Counted from the stretch's first letter, positions 24,667-34,987 are shown. The stretch is 40,281 nucleotides of DNA from Bacteroidia bacterium (GCA_009930305.1 RZYM01000016.1:1-40281), one strand, 5' to 3'. Numbers and translations: made by a program. The notes: generated by a model not told the origin, from the sequence alone.

Positions 24667-25680
24667 TTATCTTATTTTTTCTGTTAATACCTTGATTTCT
24701 ATGTTCGGAGCAATTCTTTCGTACAAAATATTGTAACAAGCATCCAATATAGGCATATCCACGTTATATGTTTCATTAATTTCCTTGATACATTTAGTAC
24801 CATAATATCCTTCAGCAATCATCTCCATTTCGAGTTGAGACGAACGTACCGAATAGCCTTTACCAATCATAGAACCAAAAGTCCTGTTACGGCTGAATTT
24901 AGAATATGCAGTTACTAATAAGTCACCGAGATATGCAGCATCTTGAACATTACGTTCATCATCGGTAGCAATAGTATCAACGAAACGATTCATCTCGCGA
25001 ATACTATTTGAGACTAAAATAGCCTGAAAATTATCACCATATTTTAATCCATGACAAATACCGGATGCAATAGCATATACATTTTTCAAAACTGATGCAT
25101 ACTCAATACCACGAACATCAGTAGTGGTAGATGTCTTTAAGTAACTATTTGCGATTCGCGATGCAAACATTTCTGATAATCTCAAATTTTTGCTTGCAAC
25201 TGTAAGATACGATAGCCTTTCGAGAGCAACTTCTTCTGCGTGACAAGGACCGGCAATAACAGCAATATTTTCCTCCTTTACACCATGATATTTCTGAAAA
25301 TAATCAGAAATTATCATATTTTCATCAGGCACAATACCTTTAATTGCTGATATTATTATTTTGTTAGAAAAAGGCTGCGTCAGTTTTGCTAAATGCTGTT
25401 TTAGAAATGGTGATGGAATCGCGAATATCAATATATCAGAATATCTTATAGCTAAATTTATATTTGAATAAAACTTGATTTTTTTAACATCAAACTGAAT
25501 ACTACTCAAATATGATGGATTAAATCCTGAAGCTTTAAACTGCTCGATCTGTTCCGGACGACGCATATACCAATTAATATGACGACCATTTGTCATTGCT
25601 ATCTTAGCAATTGCAGTAGCCCAGCTACCACCACCCATAATACAGACTTTACGGTCATTATGTGTAGATTCTTCTTCCAT
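24667..25680 (-). CDS. gpsA: Glycerol-3-phosphate dehydrogenase [NAD(P)+]
   Basis: 337 residues. Makes sn-glycerol 3-phosphate from dihydroxyacetone phosphate for phospholipid synthesis. N-terminal nucleotide-binding loop IMGGGSWATAIAKI (about 14-27), then FAIPSPFL, SAIKGI, VIAGPCHAEEVALERLSYLTVAS, and ALKN-type active site as SVLKNVYAIASGI with the catalytic lysine. FGSMIGKGYSV is the C-domain motif, and the family's RNRTFG is seen here as SRNRTFG. Starts four bases after lysS. Confidence 0.95.
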   Translation of the reverse strand: MEEESTHNDRKVCIMGGGSWATAIAKIAMTNGRHINWYMRRPEQIEQFKASGFNPSYLSSIQFDVKKIKFYSNINLAIRYSDILIFAIPSPFLKQHLAKLTQPFSNKIIISAIKGIVPDENMIISDYFQKYHGVKEENIAVIAGPCHAEEVALERLSYLTVASKNLRLSEMFASRIANSYLKTSTTTDVRGIEYASVLKNVYAIASGICHGLKYGDNFQAILVSNSIREMNRFVDTIATDDERNVQDAAYLGDLLVTAYSKFSRNRTFGSMIGKGYSVRSSQLEMEMIAEGYYGTKCIKEINETYNVDMPILDACYNILYERIAPNIEIKVLTEKIR

Positions 25681-25684
25681 AAAT

Positions 25685-27220
25685 TTATTTCTCCTCTTCT
25701 AAATTTGACGATTGTTTCTTTTCCGGTTTCATTTGTGGGAAAAGTAGAACCTCTTGAATAGTTGTTTGACCGGTCATAAGCATTACTAACCTATCTATAC
25801 CAATACCCATTCCTGATGTTGGAGGCATACCGTATTCCAAAGCACGAACAAAGTCCATGTCAATAAACATTGCTTCATCATCTCCTTTTTCGCTTAACTT
25901 CAATTGATCTTGGAATCTACCTAATTGATCAATAGGATCATTTAATTCTGAATATGCATTACACAATTCTTTTCCGTTAACCATCAACTCAAATCTTTCT
26001 GTAAGCTCAGGATTATTACGATGACGTTTGCATAATGGAGACATTTCAATAGGATAATCCGTTATAAATGTTGGTTGTATATAATTGCCCTCGCATTTAT
26101 CTCCGAATATTTCGTCAATAATTTTACCCTTACCCATTGTTTCGTCAATTTCTATATGTAATTGCTTACATACATCACGAAGTTGACTCTCGTTCATTCC
26201 CGTAATATCAATGCCTGTAAATTCATTTATTGAACCAATCATGGTAATACGTTTAAACGGAGCCTTAAAACTAATTACATTATCACCGACTCTTACTTCA
26301 TCAGTTCCATTTACATCGCGACATATCTTCTCAAGCATGCGCTCTGTAAAATCCATCATCCAATTATAATCTTTGTATGAAATATAAATTTCCATACATG
26401 TAAATTCCGGATTATGTGTTCGATCCATACCTTCGTTACGGAAGTTTTTAGAGAATTCATATACTCCTTCAAAACCACCTACGATAAGACGTTTCAAATA
26501 CAATTCGTCAGCAATTCTTAAATATAATGGAATATCTAATGCATTATGATGAGTAATAAACGGTCTGGCTGATGCTCCTCCCGGAATTGACTGTAATATT
26601 GGAGTTTCAACTTCCAAATAACCCTTAGAGTTAAAGTACTCACGCATCGAAGTATAAACCTTGGTACGTTTTACGAATATATCTTTCACTTCTTCATTTA
26701 CAACTAAATCAACATATCTTTGACGATACCTGGATTCAGGATCTGAAAAAGCATCATAAACGACACCATCTTTTTCTTTTACAATTGGAAGCGGACGAAG
26801 TGATTTAGACAACACGGTTAATTCTGAAACATGAACAGAAATCTCTCCTGTTTGCGTTCTAAATACATATCCTTTTACTCCTATAAAATCGCCTATATCA
26901 AGCAATCTTTTAAAGACAGTATTATAAAGTTCTTTATCCTCCCCCTTACATATTTCATCACGCGAAATATATAATTGAATACGACCTTTAGAATCTTTAA
27001 GTTCAGCGAATGATGCCTTGCCCATTATACGGCGACTCATCAAACGCCCTGCCATTACGACTTCATATTTTTCGCCATCATCTGTAAATTTTCCCTTCAC
27101 TTCTGTAGAAAATGCATTGGTAGGAAATTCTGCAGCAGGATACGGATTAATTCCGATACTCCTAAGAGTCTCCAGACTTTGGCGTCTAAATTGCTCCTGG
27201 TCGTTTAATTCTTGATTCAT
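25685..27220 (-). CDS. lysS: Lysyl-tRNA synthetase, class II
   Basis: 511 residues. N-terminal OB-fold anticodon-binding domain (about 55-160: [30 protein letters not shown]). Class II catalytic domain with motif 1 region ([21 protein letters not shown]), motif 2 ([20 protein letters not shown]) and motif 3 ([15 protein letters not shown]). Attaches lysine to tRNA-Lys. Shorter by roughly 60 residues than the 570-residue forms common in Bacteroides because it lacks a C-terminal extension. It starts 39 bases after the prfB stop; co-transcription with prfB is likely. Confidence 0.97.
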   Translation of the reverse strand: MNQELNDQEQFRRQSLETLRSIGINPYPAAEFPTNAFSTEVKGKFTDDGEKYEVVMAGRLMSRRIMGKASFAELKDSKGRIQLYISRDEICKGEDKELYNTVFKRLLDIGDFIGVKGYVFRTQTGEISVHVSELTVLSKSLRPLPIVKEKDGVVYDAFSDPESRYRQRYVDLVVNEEVKDIFVKRTKVYTSMREYFNSKGYLEVETPILQSIPGGASARPFITHHNALDIPLYLRIADELYLKRLIVGGFEGVYEFSKNFRNEGMDRTHNPEFTCMEIYISYKDYNWMMDFTERMLEKICRDVNGTDEVRVGDNVISFKAPFKRITMIGSINEFTGIDITGMNESQLRDVCKQLHIEIDETMGKGKIIDEIFGDKCEGNYIQPTFITDYPIEMSPLCKRHRNNPELTERFELMVNGKELCNAYSELNDPIDQLGRFQDQLKLSEKGDDEAMFIDMDFVRALEYGMPPTSGMGIGIDRLVMLMTGQTTIQEVLLFPQMKPEKKQSSNLEEEK

Positions 27221-27259
27221 TTTTTGTAAAATTTTCTATATAATCATATATTAATTTAA

Positions 27260-28367
27260 TCAACTATCAAATTCCATCAAGTATGCCTTGATGAATTCGT
27301 CAATATTACCGTCCATAACACCTTGAACATCAGATGTCTGATGATTTGTACGATGGTCTTTAACCCTTCTGTCATCAAATACGTAACTACGAATCTGAGA
27401 TCCCCACTCTATTTTCTTTTTACCGGCTTCAACCTTAGCTTTTTCTGCCATTCGATGCTGTAATTCTCTATCATATAATTGAGATCTTAACAAACGTAAA
27501 GCATTTTCCTTATTTTTCGGTTGATCTCTGGTTTCGGTGTTTTCAATAAGAATTTCTTCTTCTACTTCTGTATAAGGATCTTTGTACTGATAACGTAATC
27601 TAACACCGGATTCTACTTTATTGACATTCTGACCACCTGCGCCACCACTTCTAAAGGTTTCCCATGTTAATAATGCAGGACTAATCTCAATCTCTATTGT
27701 ATCATCTACCAATGGAATAACAAAGACCGATGCAAATGAGGTCATACGCTTACCTTGAGCATTATACGGTGATACTCTAACTAAACGGTGTACACCGTTT
27801 TCGCTTTTCAAATAGCCGTAAGCCATATCACCTTCAATTTCGAGAGTTGCAGTTTTAATTCCTGCTTCATCGCCATCTTGATAATTACTCATTGCCCATT
27901 TAAATCCATTCCTCTCACTATATCTTTGATACATTCTGAGCAACATCGATGCCCAATCCTGACTTTCTGTTCCACCTGCACCCGATACAATCTTTAAAAC
28001 AGCTCCTAAATGATCTTCTTCAGAAGATAACATATTCTTCATCTCCATACTTTCAAGTAAAGTAAAGACATGAGTATATGCAGAGTCTACCTCTTCTTCA
28101 GACACAATACTTTCTTTATAAAAATCAAATGCTAATTGAAGCTCTTCTGTTGCTTTTTTAACCTCATTGTAACCATCTACCCAACGTTTTATCTCTTTAA
28201 CCTTTTTCATTTGGGTTTCGGCTTCTTTAATATTATCCCAGAAGCCTGGTACCTGAGTTCTAAGCTCTTCCTCTTCTATTTGTATAATCTTCTCATCGAT
28301 GTCAAAGATACCCCCTCAACGCAAGCTCGCGTTCTTGTATCTCTTTTAGTTGTTCAATGGTTATCAT
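27260..28367 (-). CDS. prfB: Peptide chain release factor 2, with programmed +1 frameshift
   Basis: The reading frame is split. The first part begins at ATG 28367 (MITIEQLKEIQERELALRG), reaches an in-frame TGA at 28302-28304, and continues in the +1 frame as D-I-D-E-K. The site reads AGGGGG TAT CTT TGA C, the classic prfB slippery site with a ribosome-binding-like AGGGGG just upstream, so RF2 shortage favours the shift to make full RF2. The full product is 368 residues. GGQ lies at about 244-246 (SGGAGGQNVN), and the stop-codon-recognition loop is SPY at about 199-201 (SPF in E. coli). RF2 ends translation at UGA and UAA. The promoter box TAACTTTG is at 28387-28394. Confidence 0.96.
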
Positions 28368-28386
28368 CCTATATAAATTTGAGGTG

Positions 28387-28394
28387 CAAAGTTA
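28387..28394 (-). promoter_or_regulatory. -7 box of the prfB operon
   Basis: TAACTTTG about 20 bases before ATG 28367. The upstream CTTG at 28412-28415 is spaced 17, shorter than the usual 19-21. Confidence 0.45.
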
Positions 28395-28423
28395 ATAAAA
28401 ATAAACTATATCAAGCCGATTTT

Positions 28424-29395
28424 TTATGGACGATAAGCCGACAATTGCAGAATTTTTTGAGCATCATTTTCTGACATTAAGTCTTTTAATGTAAGATCTT
28501 TTTGTTTATCCATATAAGAACTGATAATACGCCATCCAATAAACACTCCTAATCTTCCGGGAGAATCTGATGCAAGGCCTGATGTAAATGGTGCGGGTTG
28601 CATATAACGAGTTATTGTTCGCCAATCAGATGAAAATAATTCTTTATTATCTAAAATATAGCCCCAAACTTCCTTTTCATATTGTTCACACCACTTATAT
28701 TTTTCTTCAGTATAAGCTAAAAATTCATATGGCTCACGTTCTGGAAAGAACACTTGCAACAAATACATTAATTTGCCCTGATTCAACATTCTCTCCAATA
28801 GTCTATCATTATCAGTATCTTCATCAAAAACTGCCAAAAGCCAACCATACATTATGTCTATCGGCAATTTATCTTTAGACATAAAAGGCAACTCATATTG
28901 ATACACAATTTGTTCGTACATAGGATAGTCAGCACCTAAATATTCATCAATACTGGCTGATACGACAGAATCTGTAGTTACTATGGCTTGATTAAAGCCT
29001 GAGACATGAAACAATACACGAGGAATGTAATTTTCAGGAAAGTAACACTTATAATAACGGAAAGCTGTAGTTAGTTCTTTTTCTATATCACCTACATTTT
29101 TATATGTTTTTTCTGCATCTGAATACAAATGCATCATCGAAGTATCATTTATAAATAGAGATAATTGTGAACTATTTTTCAGACCTAAAATACGATATGT
29201 ATACAGATCAAAAAACTGCCCGTATTTTGCTCGCAGTGCAACTGTATCAGCCTCTAACAAATCAAGATCAAAACGTTCTATTTTAATATTGACAGGTTCT
29301 TTTGAAACATCCTTATAAAAACGAGTATAGTCTTTACATGAAGTAAAAACTAATACTATAAGAGAAATAAATATTAAAATCTTAGAGCACTTCAT
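28424..29395 (-). CDS. GldB-like lipoprotein
   Basis: 323 residues. Lipoprotein signal with cysteine near residue 20 (VFTSCKDYTRF). The body matches the GldB family of Bacteroidetes: IKIERFDLDLLEADTVALRAKYG, LYTYRILGLKN, and the downstream FPERE and GRLGVFIGWRII segments. In Flavobacterium GldB is a periplasmic lipoprotein needed for gliding; in non-gliding Bacteroidales its job is unknown. Its ATG overlaps the TAA of the SPOR gene by one base (TAATG), so the two are coupled. Confidence 0.85.
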   Translation of the reverse strand: MKCSKILIFISLIVLVFTSCKDYTRFYKDVSKEPVNIKIERFDLDLLEADTVALRAKYGQFFDLYTYRILGLKNSSQLSLFINDTSMMHLYSDAEKTYKNVGDIEKELTTAFRYYKCYFPENYIPRVLFHVSGFNQAIVTTDSVVSASIDEYLGADYPMYEQIVYQYELPFMSKDKLPIDIMYGWLLAVFDEDTDNDRLLERMLNQGKLMYLLQVFFPEREPYEFLAYTEEKYKWCEQYEKEVWGYILDNKELFSSDWRTITRYMQPAPFTSGLASDSPGRLGVFIGWRIISSYMDKQKDLTLKDLMSENDAQKILQLSAYRP

Positions 29396-29859
29396 TATTT
29401 AAGTTTTAGCATCCATGCATCCGGATATTGTGTTCTAGCTTCGGTTAGTGCTTGTCTCACTTCTGACTCTACATCTGTAGAATAATAAAACACGCGGAAC
29501 ATTCCTTGTTGATTTTGGGCTACAAAAGAATTTTTACCAACATTTTTCAATGTGTTACACAAATTTACTGCATTGATTTTACTTTGGAAGCTACCAACTA
29601 CAACATGATATATAGAAGTAACCTTACTTCCGTCAATCTTTGTATATACATCTGTAGACTCCGATATCTTATCTTGCGATTCCTGTAGTTTTGCAGGAGC
29701 AGGATTCATCGGCTGAATGTCTACTTCTTTTGGTTGCTTCATTTCAGTTTGCGTTGCTTTGTCATTATCTGCCGGCTCATACATCGACTGATAATACTTT
29801 TGAGAAAAAGCTGTAATAGCGAATAATAGTCCTAAAACTATAGATGCAAATTTCTTCAT
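29395..29859 (-). CDS. SPOR-domain protein
   Basis: 154 residues. Signal peptide (about 1-19), low-complexity linker (20-70) and a SPOR domain (about 80-153: YHVVVGSFQSKINAVNLCNTL). SPOR domains bind denuded peptidoglycan glycan strands, often at division sites. First gene of the pair with gldB. Confidence 0.85.
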   Translation of the reverse strand: MKKFASIVLGLLFAITAFSQKYYQSMYEPADNDKATQTEMKQPKEVDIQPMNPAPAKLQESQDKISESTDVYTKIDGSKVTSIYHVVVGSFQSKINAVNLCNTLKNVGKNSFVAQNQQGMFRVFYYSTDVESEVRQALTEARTQYPDAWMLKLK

Positions 29860-29882
29860 ATTTCAAGTATTTTTAATGGAAA

Positions 29883-29890
29883 CAAAAATA
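29883..29890 (-). promoter_or_regulatory. -7 box of the SPOR-gldB unit
   Basis: TATTTTTG on the minus strand, just beyond the T-tract of the upstream terminator, about 25 bases before ATG 29859. No clear -33. Confidence 0.35.
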
Positions 29891-29894
29891 CAAA

Positions 29895-29930
29895 AAAAAT
29901 AGAGGCCTAGTACACCAAGCCTCTATTTTT
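29895..29930 (-). terminator. Terminator of the type B substrate operon
   Basis: AAAAATAGAGGC (29895-29906) pairs with GCCTCTATTTTT (29919-29930). On the minus strand it is followed by a run of T. It lies 14 bases after the PorP/SprF stop. Confidence 0.85.
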
Positions 29931-29944
29931 ATAATTTATTCAAA

Positions 29945-30889
29945 TTACCAAACAACCGGTTTCTTTGTCGGTATTATAAATGACAACATAATTTCGTGTG
30001 TGCTTGAAGACAAATTCATAAGTTTTCCAACACTCAAGTCGTATGTATAACCAATGCGCAACCAATGCCATTCATATCCTATCATAAACGACATAATATC
30101 GCTTGAATATGTACCGGCTACACCTGAACGATAACCTAATCCAAACCAACACATATTATTGTACATTGCTGTTAAACTGTAATCCAATAAATGTTCGTTT
30201 GATACCTCTGTTTTAAATCCGTTCAATGCACCAATATTTGTGTAAGCGAAAGCAGGAATCAAATTAAATTTATGTGGTAAATAAATATTACCTCTAACAT
30301 AAGCATTAATATGAGATGGTGCTGTCGTTGTTGAAACTTCTTTTGAAACATTTGGTAAGTGTGTTATAGATGCACCTATCAATAAATATTTGTATGACAA
30401 CTCAAAACCGAAGTCTAAATCGAAATCGGTAGTAGACAATACTTCTGTTGGTTTGTTGGGATCCGTAGGATCTTTCCATACATGTCTGTTTGGATCAAAA
30501 GTTTTATTTATAACACCTGCAGACAAGCCCAATGACAAAAGCCAATTTTCAGCTAAGTCAATATTGTATGCATAAACAAGTTTTGCATTTATTGTTTGAT
30601 TAGCCAAACCAAGTTCGTCATAAACAAAACTCAAACCGAAACCCGAATGGATTTTATCTAAATAATAATGTGCATTTAACAAAGCTGAAGTTGGTGATTG
30701 ATCCAAGCCCAAACCTACCCACTGTAACCTTGTTGCAGTAAACAACTGGATTTTTTCATTATTACCAACAGCAGACGGGTTTTGGTTAATACGAGAGAAC
30801 ATTTGTTCTGACATTTTAAAATCGCCCTGAGCAAACAAACTTGTGCCCACGAGCAAAAACAACACTAATAATTTAAAGTTCTTTTTCAT
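29945..30889 (-). CDS. PorP/SprF family outer membrane protein
   Basis: 314 residues. Signal peptide (1-20), then a beta-barrel-like protein. The N-terminus FKMSEQMFSRINQNPSAVG and the repeated aromatic strands, ending in a C-terminal strand, fit the PorP/SprF family. SprF-like proteins are known partners for T9SS substrates with type B tails, helping them pass or stay at the surface. Starts five bases after the OmpA-type gene and is co-transcribed with the type B substrate upstream. Confidence 0.85.
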   Translation of the reverse strand: MKKNFKLLVLFLLVGTSLFAQGDFKMSEQMFSRINQNPSAVGNNEKIQLFTATRLQWVGLGLDQSPTSALLNAHYYLDKIHSGFGLSFVYDELGLANQTINAKLVYAYNIDLAENWLLSLGLSAGVINKTFDPNRHVWKDPTDPNKPTEVLSTTDFDLDFGFELSYKYLLIGASITHLPNVSKEVSTTTAPSHINAYVRGNIYLPHKFNLIPAFAYTNIGALNGFKTEVSNEHLLDYSLTAMYNNMCWFGLGYRSGVAGTYSSDIMSFMIGYEWHWLRIGYTYDLSVGKLMNLSSSTHEIMLSFIIPTKKPVVW

Positions 30890-30894
30890 GGCTT

Positions 30895-32202
30895 TTATTT
30901 ATTTTCAGGTTTAATTGTATCAACTACTACACGACGATTCTGATAGAATTCTTCTTCATTCTTAGGATTATCAAAGATTGGTTTGCGTTCACCATAACCT
31001 TTAATTATAAGTATCTTCTCATCAACACCACGTTCTACTAATTTCGCTTTAACCTCGTTAGCACGTTTTTCTGACAATTTATCATTATATTCAAAACTAC
31101 CACGTTGATCGGTATGTCCTTCTATAACATACATTGTTCCTTCCGGCATCAACTTCATAGCCTCAACCATTGCGTCGATTTCGCGTATGAATCTGTCAGT
31201 CAAATTTGATTTATCAAAATCAAACAAGAAGAATGTCCAAGGGAAAGTTATAACGATTGGTTCCGGTTCAACAACTGGTTCCGGTTCTGGTTCCGGCTCA
31301 GGTATTGGTTCCGGTTCTGGAAGTTTTACAAAAGCGTAAATATCATCACCGTTACCTGTATTTCTAGATGAAATCAAGAATGGAGTACCATCTTTAACAA
31401 TCAAATTATAATCGGCAACTTCAGTATTATATGGTTCTTCCATTTTTTCAGCAGCTGTCCAAGAATCGCCATTGGATGATGATTTGAAAACATTGAATTC
31501 TGTTGCACCGCGATTACTTGCGAAATACATAATTTCATCATTCTCAACAAATGCGTAATCCTCATCAGCATCAGTGTTTATTTCAGCACCTGCGTTAACA
31601 GGATATTTCCACATATTATCATCTTTGGGTTCGATATACCAAATATCTGAAGCACCTTTACCTCCATCTATATCAGCACTGGTAAAATAAATACGTTTAC
31701 CGTCTTTAGCTATAGTTGGGTTTTTCATGACAAGTTTCGGATTAGTTGCATAACTCCAACCTGCATTTGATATAAATCCATTGTTCCCGCGAGTTCTTTC
31801 CAAACCTTCAATAACTAAACGTTTTGGGCTAGTAAATTTACCATTAGACAATGTAGATTCATATAACCATGCCACTTTTTCAGATTCCGGAAGTGCAAAG
31901 TAAATTTTCTTTTTGTTTTTATCGTATGCAACCGTTCCATTAATTCCTAAGTTTGTAAGATCCTTAGATCCTACAAGTTTAGACAAACCTGTAGCAGCGG
32001 TATCAATTTCTGCAGTATAAACCGAGTCTCCTTTTAAGAACATCATCGTATTGCCCTCAAACAGAGACATACTATGTTCGCGCTGAGCAGTATTTATTTC
32101 CAGCGACTGCAATTCGTAGCCTTCTTGGAATTTCGTGTCGATAGCTCCGAATGCTACCAACGAACAAGCCAACAAAGCTAATGGCATCATGATTTTTTTC
32201 AT
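30895..32202 (-). CDS. OmpA-family protein with PD40-like repeats
   Basis: 435 residues. Signal peptide (about 1-19), PD40-like beta-propeller segments (about 40-290: GKRIYFTSADIDGGKGASDIW, EIMYFASNRG), a Pro-Glu linker (about 296-318, alternating P and E) and an OmpA C-terminal domain (FDFDKSNLT, VIEGHTDQRGSFEYND, LSEKRANEVKAKLVERG). OmpA domains bind peptidoglycan, so this could tether the surface protein machinery to the wall. The arrangement resembles the T9SS-associated PorE/SprE-type proteins, but no lipobox is present and it may be a separate family. Gap of 20 bases to the upstream substrate gene. Confidence 0.8.
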   Translation of the reverse strand: MKKIMMPLALLACSLVAFGAIDTKFQEGYELQSLEINTAQREHSMSLFEGNTMMFLKGDSVYTAEIDTAATGLSKLVGSKDLTNLGINGTVAYDKNKKKIYFALPESEKVAWLYESTLSNGKFTSPKRLVIEGLERTRGNNGFISNAGWSYATNPKLVMKNPTIAKDGKRIYFTSADIDGGKGASDIWYIEPKDDNMWKYPVNAGAEINTDADEDYAFVENDEIMYFASNRGATEFNVFKSSSNGDSWTAAEKMEEPYNTEVADYNLIVKDGTPFLISSRNTGNGDDIYAFVKLPEPEPIPEPEPEPEPVVEPEPIVITFPWTFFLFDFDKSNLTDRFIREIDAMVEAMKLMPEGTMYVIEGHTDQRGSFEYNDKLSEKRANEVKAKLVERGVDEKILIIKGYGERKPIFDNPKNEEEFYQNRRVVVDTIKPENK

Positions 32203-32222
32203 TTTATTATGTATTAAAGTTA

Positions 32223-34874
32223 TTACTTGTTTTTCTTAACCAATTCAATTGTGCCTTTTATAACATCTCCATCAGGCAATGTTACAACATAATAGTATAC
32301 GCCCGGCATGGACATTTTTCCTTTACATGTTCCATCCCATCCATCAGAACCTTCTGCTACTTTATTTCCGTATCTGTCGTGTACCTGTATTGCAAAACCG
32401 CGAGCAAAATCCTTATTTGTACCATTATCATAAGGCATAAATGCTGTCGGCCATTTTACATTTACAGTTAACTCATTAGATACGCAATCACTTCCTTCAA
32501 CTTTATATATTGCTTTTTTATATAAATCGGTTACATTATAAGTAGTTTGTGTTTGATCAGATTCAAGTTGGTCGTTCATATACCATTTATATGTACTCAA
32601 TAGCATTCCTTTCACTTCTGTCTCCAATGTAGCACTACTTCCTAAAGTAATTGCTTCATCTTCGTCCAAATCAGTAGTATACAATCTTATTGATTGTACA
32701 GGTATTACATCAGTACTATCTTTACTAACTGCATTACTAACTTTAAAGTATGAATCTTCTGTTATATTAACAGTAATATTTTTCTCTGTTTCAGGCATAT
32801 CAACCCAAGTTTCACCATCAACCGATTTTTGCCAAGTTACTACATCAGTGTTTGTTGCTGCTGTTAACGATATAATATTACAAGAACGAGTATATGATAT
32901 TGTAACTACATCACAACGTAATGTTTCTTCATTTGTTTCAGCTACTACCTCACATAAATCAGGACTTACAATGCCATTAAAGTAATTTGTGGCACTTAAC
33001 TCACTTGAAGCGATTAATACCTTATGGTAAGTTAAACCTTCAACAGTGAACTCGCATGACGATTTATCAAAACCTGAATTTATTACATCTATTGCATATT
33101 CGGAACTTTCATCTTTTGTTAACCACAAATAATATGCACCTAAAGTAAATATTTGTTCAATTTGTGTTTTATCAACTTCCAATGTGACTTCATCACCGCA
33201 TTCTACAGCAACTGTATGTTCCGGATTTTCTTCAACACCAACCGCAAATAAAGATGCATCAGGTGAACATGTAGAAACAACAACATCATCAATTAAAGTA
33301 TCGTATCCACCGCCTGTTCCTGAATTCTTAATCTGTATTGTAAACTGAGCATTTGTACCTGTATCAAATGATACTACACCATGCTTCCAGCCCTCTTCTT
33401 TTGTCCCTGTTACGCTAATTTCAGCTCCCGGAATTTCAACTCCATTTTCGTCAAGTACGACAATAACCACATCCATATCGTGCGATTCGCCACGACCTCT
33501 ATCCCAATCTGCATTTGCAAACCATGCAGAGAAGTTAACACGAGTATTCAAACATGGGTTTGTAAATGTTTTTGTATAAACCAATAAATTAGTACCTCCG
33601 TTAATCAACAACATACCTCCATATTCTCCACCGATAACTCCACCTTGTGTATGATCATAAATATTCCTAAACCAATAATCTGCATCTGTTTGAGCTGGTC
33701 TATTATCTTGACCTGCATAATGAGGATTCGCTACAACGGCGTATGCGCCATCTTCCACATTCGAATTTTCATCACTTCTACAAGTATAATTTGGAACCTC
33801 ACTAGGACGACATGCACGAGCTGTTTCACTTGCCAATGTTCCGAAGTTATCTTCAAAAAGAACGTGATATTGTCCTTGTGGAGAACATGCTAAGAAACGA
33901 GAAACCATCAATGTATTAGAAGTTACAAGTACAGGATCCGTAGCTGATTCACTAACTAATGCACGGAAAAATGATGCACCCAAGTCAGGACTATAATCAA
34001 ATTCTGTTTGATTATATCCTTCTAAATTTGCCCAATCAGTACCGTTAGAAGATATCTGCCATTGTATATATTTTCCTTGATACATAGGCATGAGGTTCAC
34101 TGTAATTCTCTCGTCCACACCATATCTATTATCTTCACCAAGCGATACTGAGGAAGCAATGGCACCTTGAGGTTCACCCATAACAACTACATCTGAAATT
34201 GCGAATACAAAATCGTCTCCTCCATTATAATTATCTTTGGCTATTATTAATTCTATTTTATCTGAAGCAATAGTAGCCGCATCGTCAATATATTGAGATA
34301 TTTCAATAGTTTGATTACCAGTAATTTGTTGATAAACACCATAACCATTTAATTTTACTGCTATTTTAGAGGTTCCCGAATTACCGGTCAATTCTCTAAC
34401 GGTCATTCTAACATATAGCGGAGTTCCAGCCTTATGACCGGATGATTTGAATGTAGCAATTTCTTTTTGACTTTGAGGCGTATGAACAATCAAACGATTA
34501 ACGCCGTCTGTAATTGAAGGATATGATGATTTCAATAATTGTGGGTTACTCAAAATAGCATACTTGGGTGCAGTTGTAGAACCACCATTTGACCAATTAG
34601 AATAACCTTCTGAATAGATAGTGTTTAAATTTAAGCTAGCCAAAGTTGGCATGTACACATAAACTTCGGGAATAGTGAAATGAGTTTTGTCTGTAGTTTC
34701 CTCATTGTCAGCAATAGAAAGATTACTACCACAAATCAAATCGCCGTAATTGACGTCTGTTTTGGGGATAACATTGTTCTTAAGATTCTGAGCTTCAGCT
34801 ACAGAAGCCACAGCCACAGCACATAGAAGTACACATAGCTTAACAAAGCGATAAAAATGAAATAATTCTTTCAT
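32223..34874 (-). CDS. Large T9SS type B substrate (CHU_C-type C-terminus)
   Basis: 883 residues. Signal peptide (about 1-28). Beta-sandwich and Ig-like regions; the central part (about 340-545) looks like a lectin/galactose-binding fold (FEDNFGTLASE, SAWFANADWDRGRG). The last 90 residues carry a type B tail: PTAFMPYDNGTNKDFARGFA, VHDRYGNKVAEG, DGWDGTCKGKMSMPGVYYYV, TIELVKK. Type B substrates stay on the surface and need a SprF-like partner, here probably the gene two downstream. Ligand unknown. Promoter-like TAACTTTG at 34917-34924 with CTTG at 34943-34946. Confidence 0.8.
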   Translation of the reverse strand: MKELFHFYRFVKLCVLLCAVAVASVAEAQNLKNNVIPKTDVNYGDLICGSNLSIADNEETTDKTHFTIPEVYVYMPTLASLNLNTIYSEGYSNWSNGGSTTAPKYAILSNPQLLKSSYPSITDGVNRLIVHTPQSQKEIATFKSSGHKAGTPLYVRMTVRELTGNSGTSKIAVKLNGYGVYQQITGNQTIEISQYIDDAATIASDKIELIIAKDNYNGGDDFVFAISDVVVMGEPQGAIASSVSLGEDNRYGVDERITVNLMPMYQGKYIQWQISSNGTDWANLEGYNQTEFDYSPDLGASFFRALVSESATDPVLVTSNTLMVSRFLACSPQGQYHVLFEDNFGTLASETARACRPSEVPNYTCRSDENSNVEDGAYAVVANPHYAGQDNRPAQTDADYWFRNIYDHTQGGVIGGEYGGMLLINGGTNLLVYTKTFTNPCLNTRVNFSAWFANADWDRGRGESHDMDVVIVVLDENGVEIPGAEISVTGTKEEGWKHGVVSFDTGTNAQFTIQIKNSGTGGGYDTLIDDVVVSTCSPDASLFAVGVEENPEHTVAVECGDEVTLEVDKTQIEQIFTLGAYYLWLTKDESSEYAIDVINSGFDKSSCEFTVEGLTYHKVLIASSELSATNYFNGIVSPDLCEVVAETNEETLRCDVVTISYTRSCNIISLTAATNTDVVTWQKSVDGETWVDMPETEKNITVNITEDSYFKVSNAVSKDSTDVIPVQSIRLYTTDLDEDEAITLGSSATLETEVKGMLLSTYKWYMNDQLESDQTQTTYNVTDLYKKAIYKVEGSDCVSNELTVNVKWPTAFMPYDNGTNKDFARGFAIQVHDRYGNKVAEGSDGWDGTCKGKMSMPGVYYYVVTLPDGDVIKGTIELVKKNK

Positions 34875-34916
34875 ACTAAATATTTTAAGTTTTTAAGAGT
34901 CTGACCTTTTAAGATG

Positions 34917-34946
34917 CAAAGTTAAAAAACATAATTATTATTCAAG
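34917..34946 (-). promoter_or_regulatory. Promoter of the type B substrate operon
   Basis: CTTG (34943-34946), 18 bases, TAACTTTG (34917-34924). Spacing one short of the usual 19. Divergent from the YigZ-like gene promoter. Confidence 0.4.
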
Positions 34947-34979
34947 CACATTTTAACACATTTCTTTTACAATTAATTG

Positions 34980-34987
34980 TATTTTTG
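34980..34987 (+). promoter_or_regulatory. -7 box of the YigZ-like gene
   Basis: TATTTTTG ends four bases before ATG 34992. If the start site is 4-6 bases after the box, as is usual, the mRNA would begin at or near the start codon (leaderless). Confidence 0.45.

Noticed and set aside
28302-28310. A TATCTTTG match inside prfB resembling a -7 promoter box
   Set aside because: It is part of the programmed frameshift site and has no -33 partner, so it is explained by the frameshift and not by transcription.
31258-31322. Repetitive GGTTCCGGTTC-type sequence as a mobile or regulatory repeat
   Set aside because: It encodes the Pro-Glu linker of the OmpA protein, so the repeat is explained by coding.
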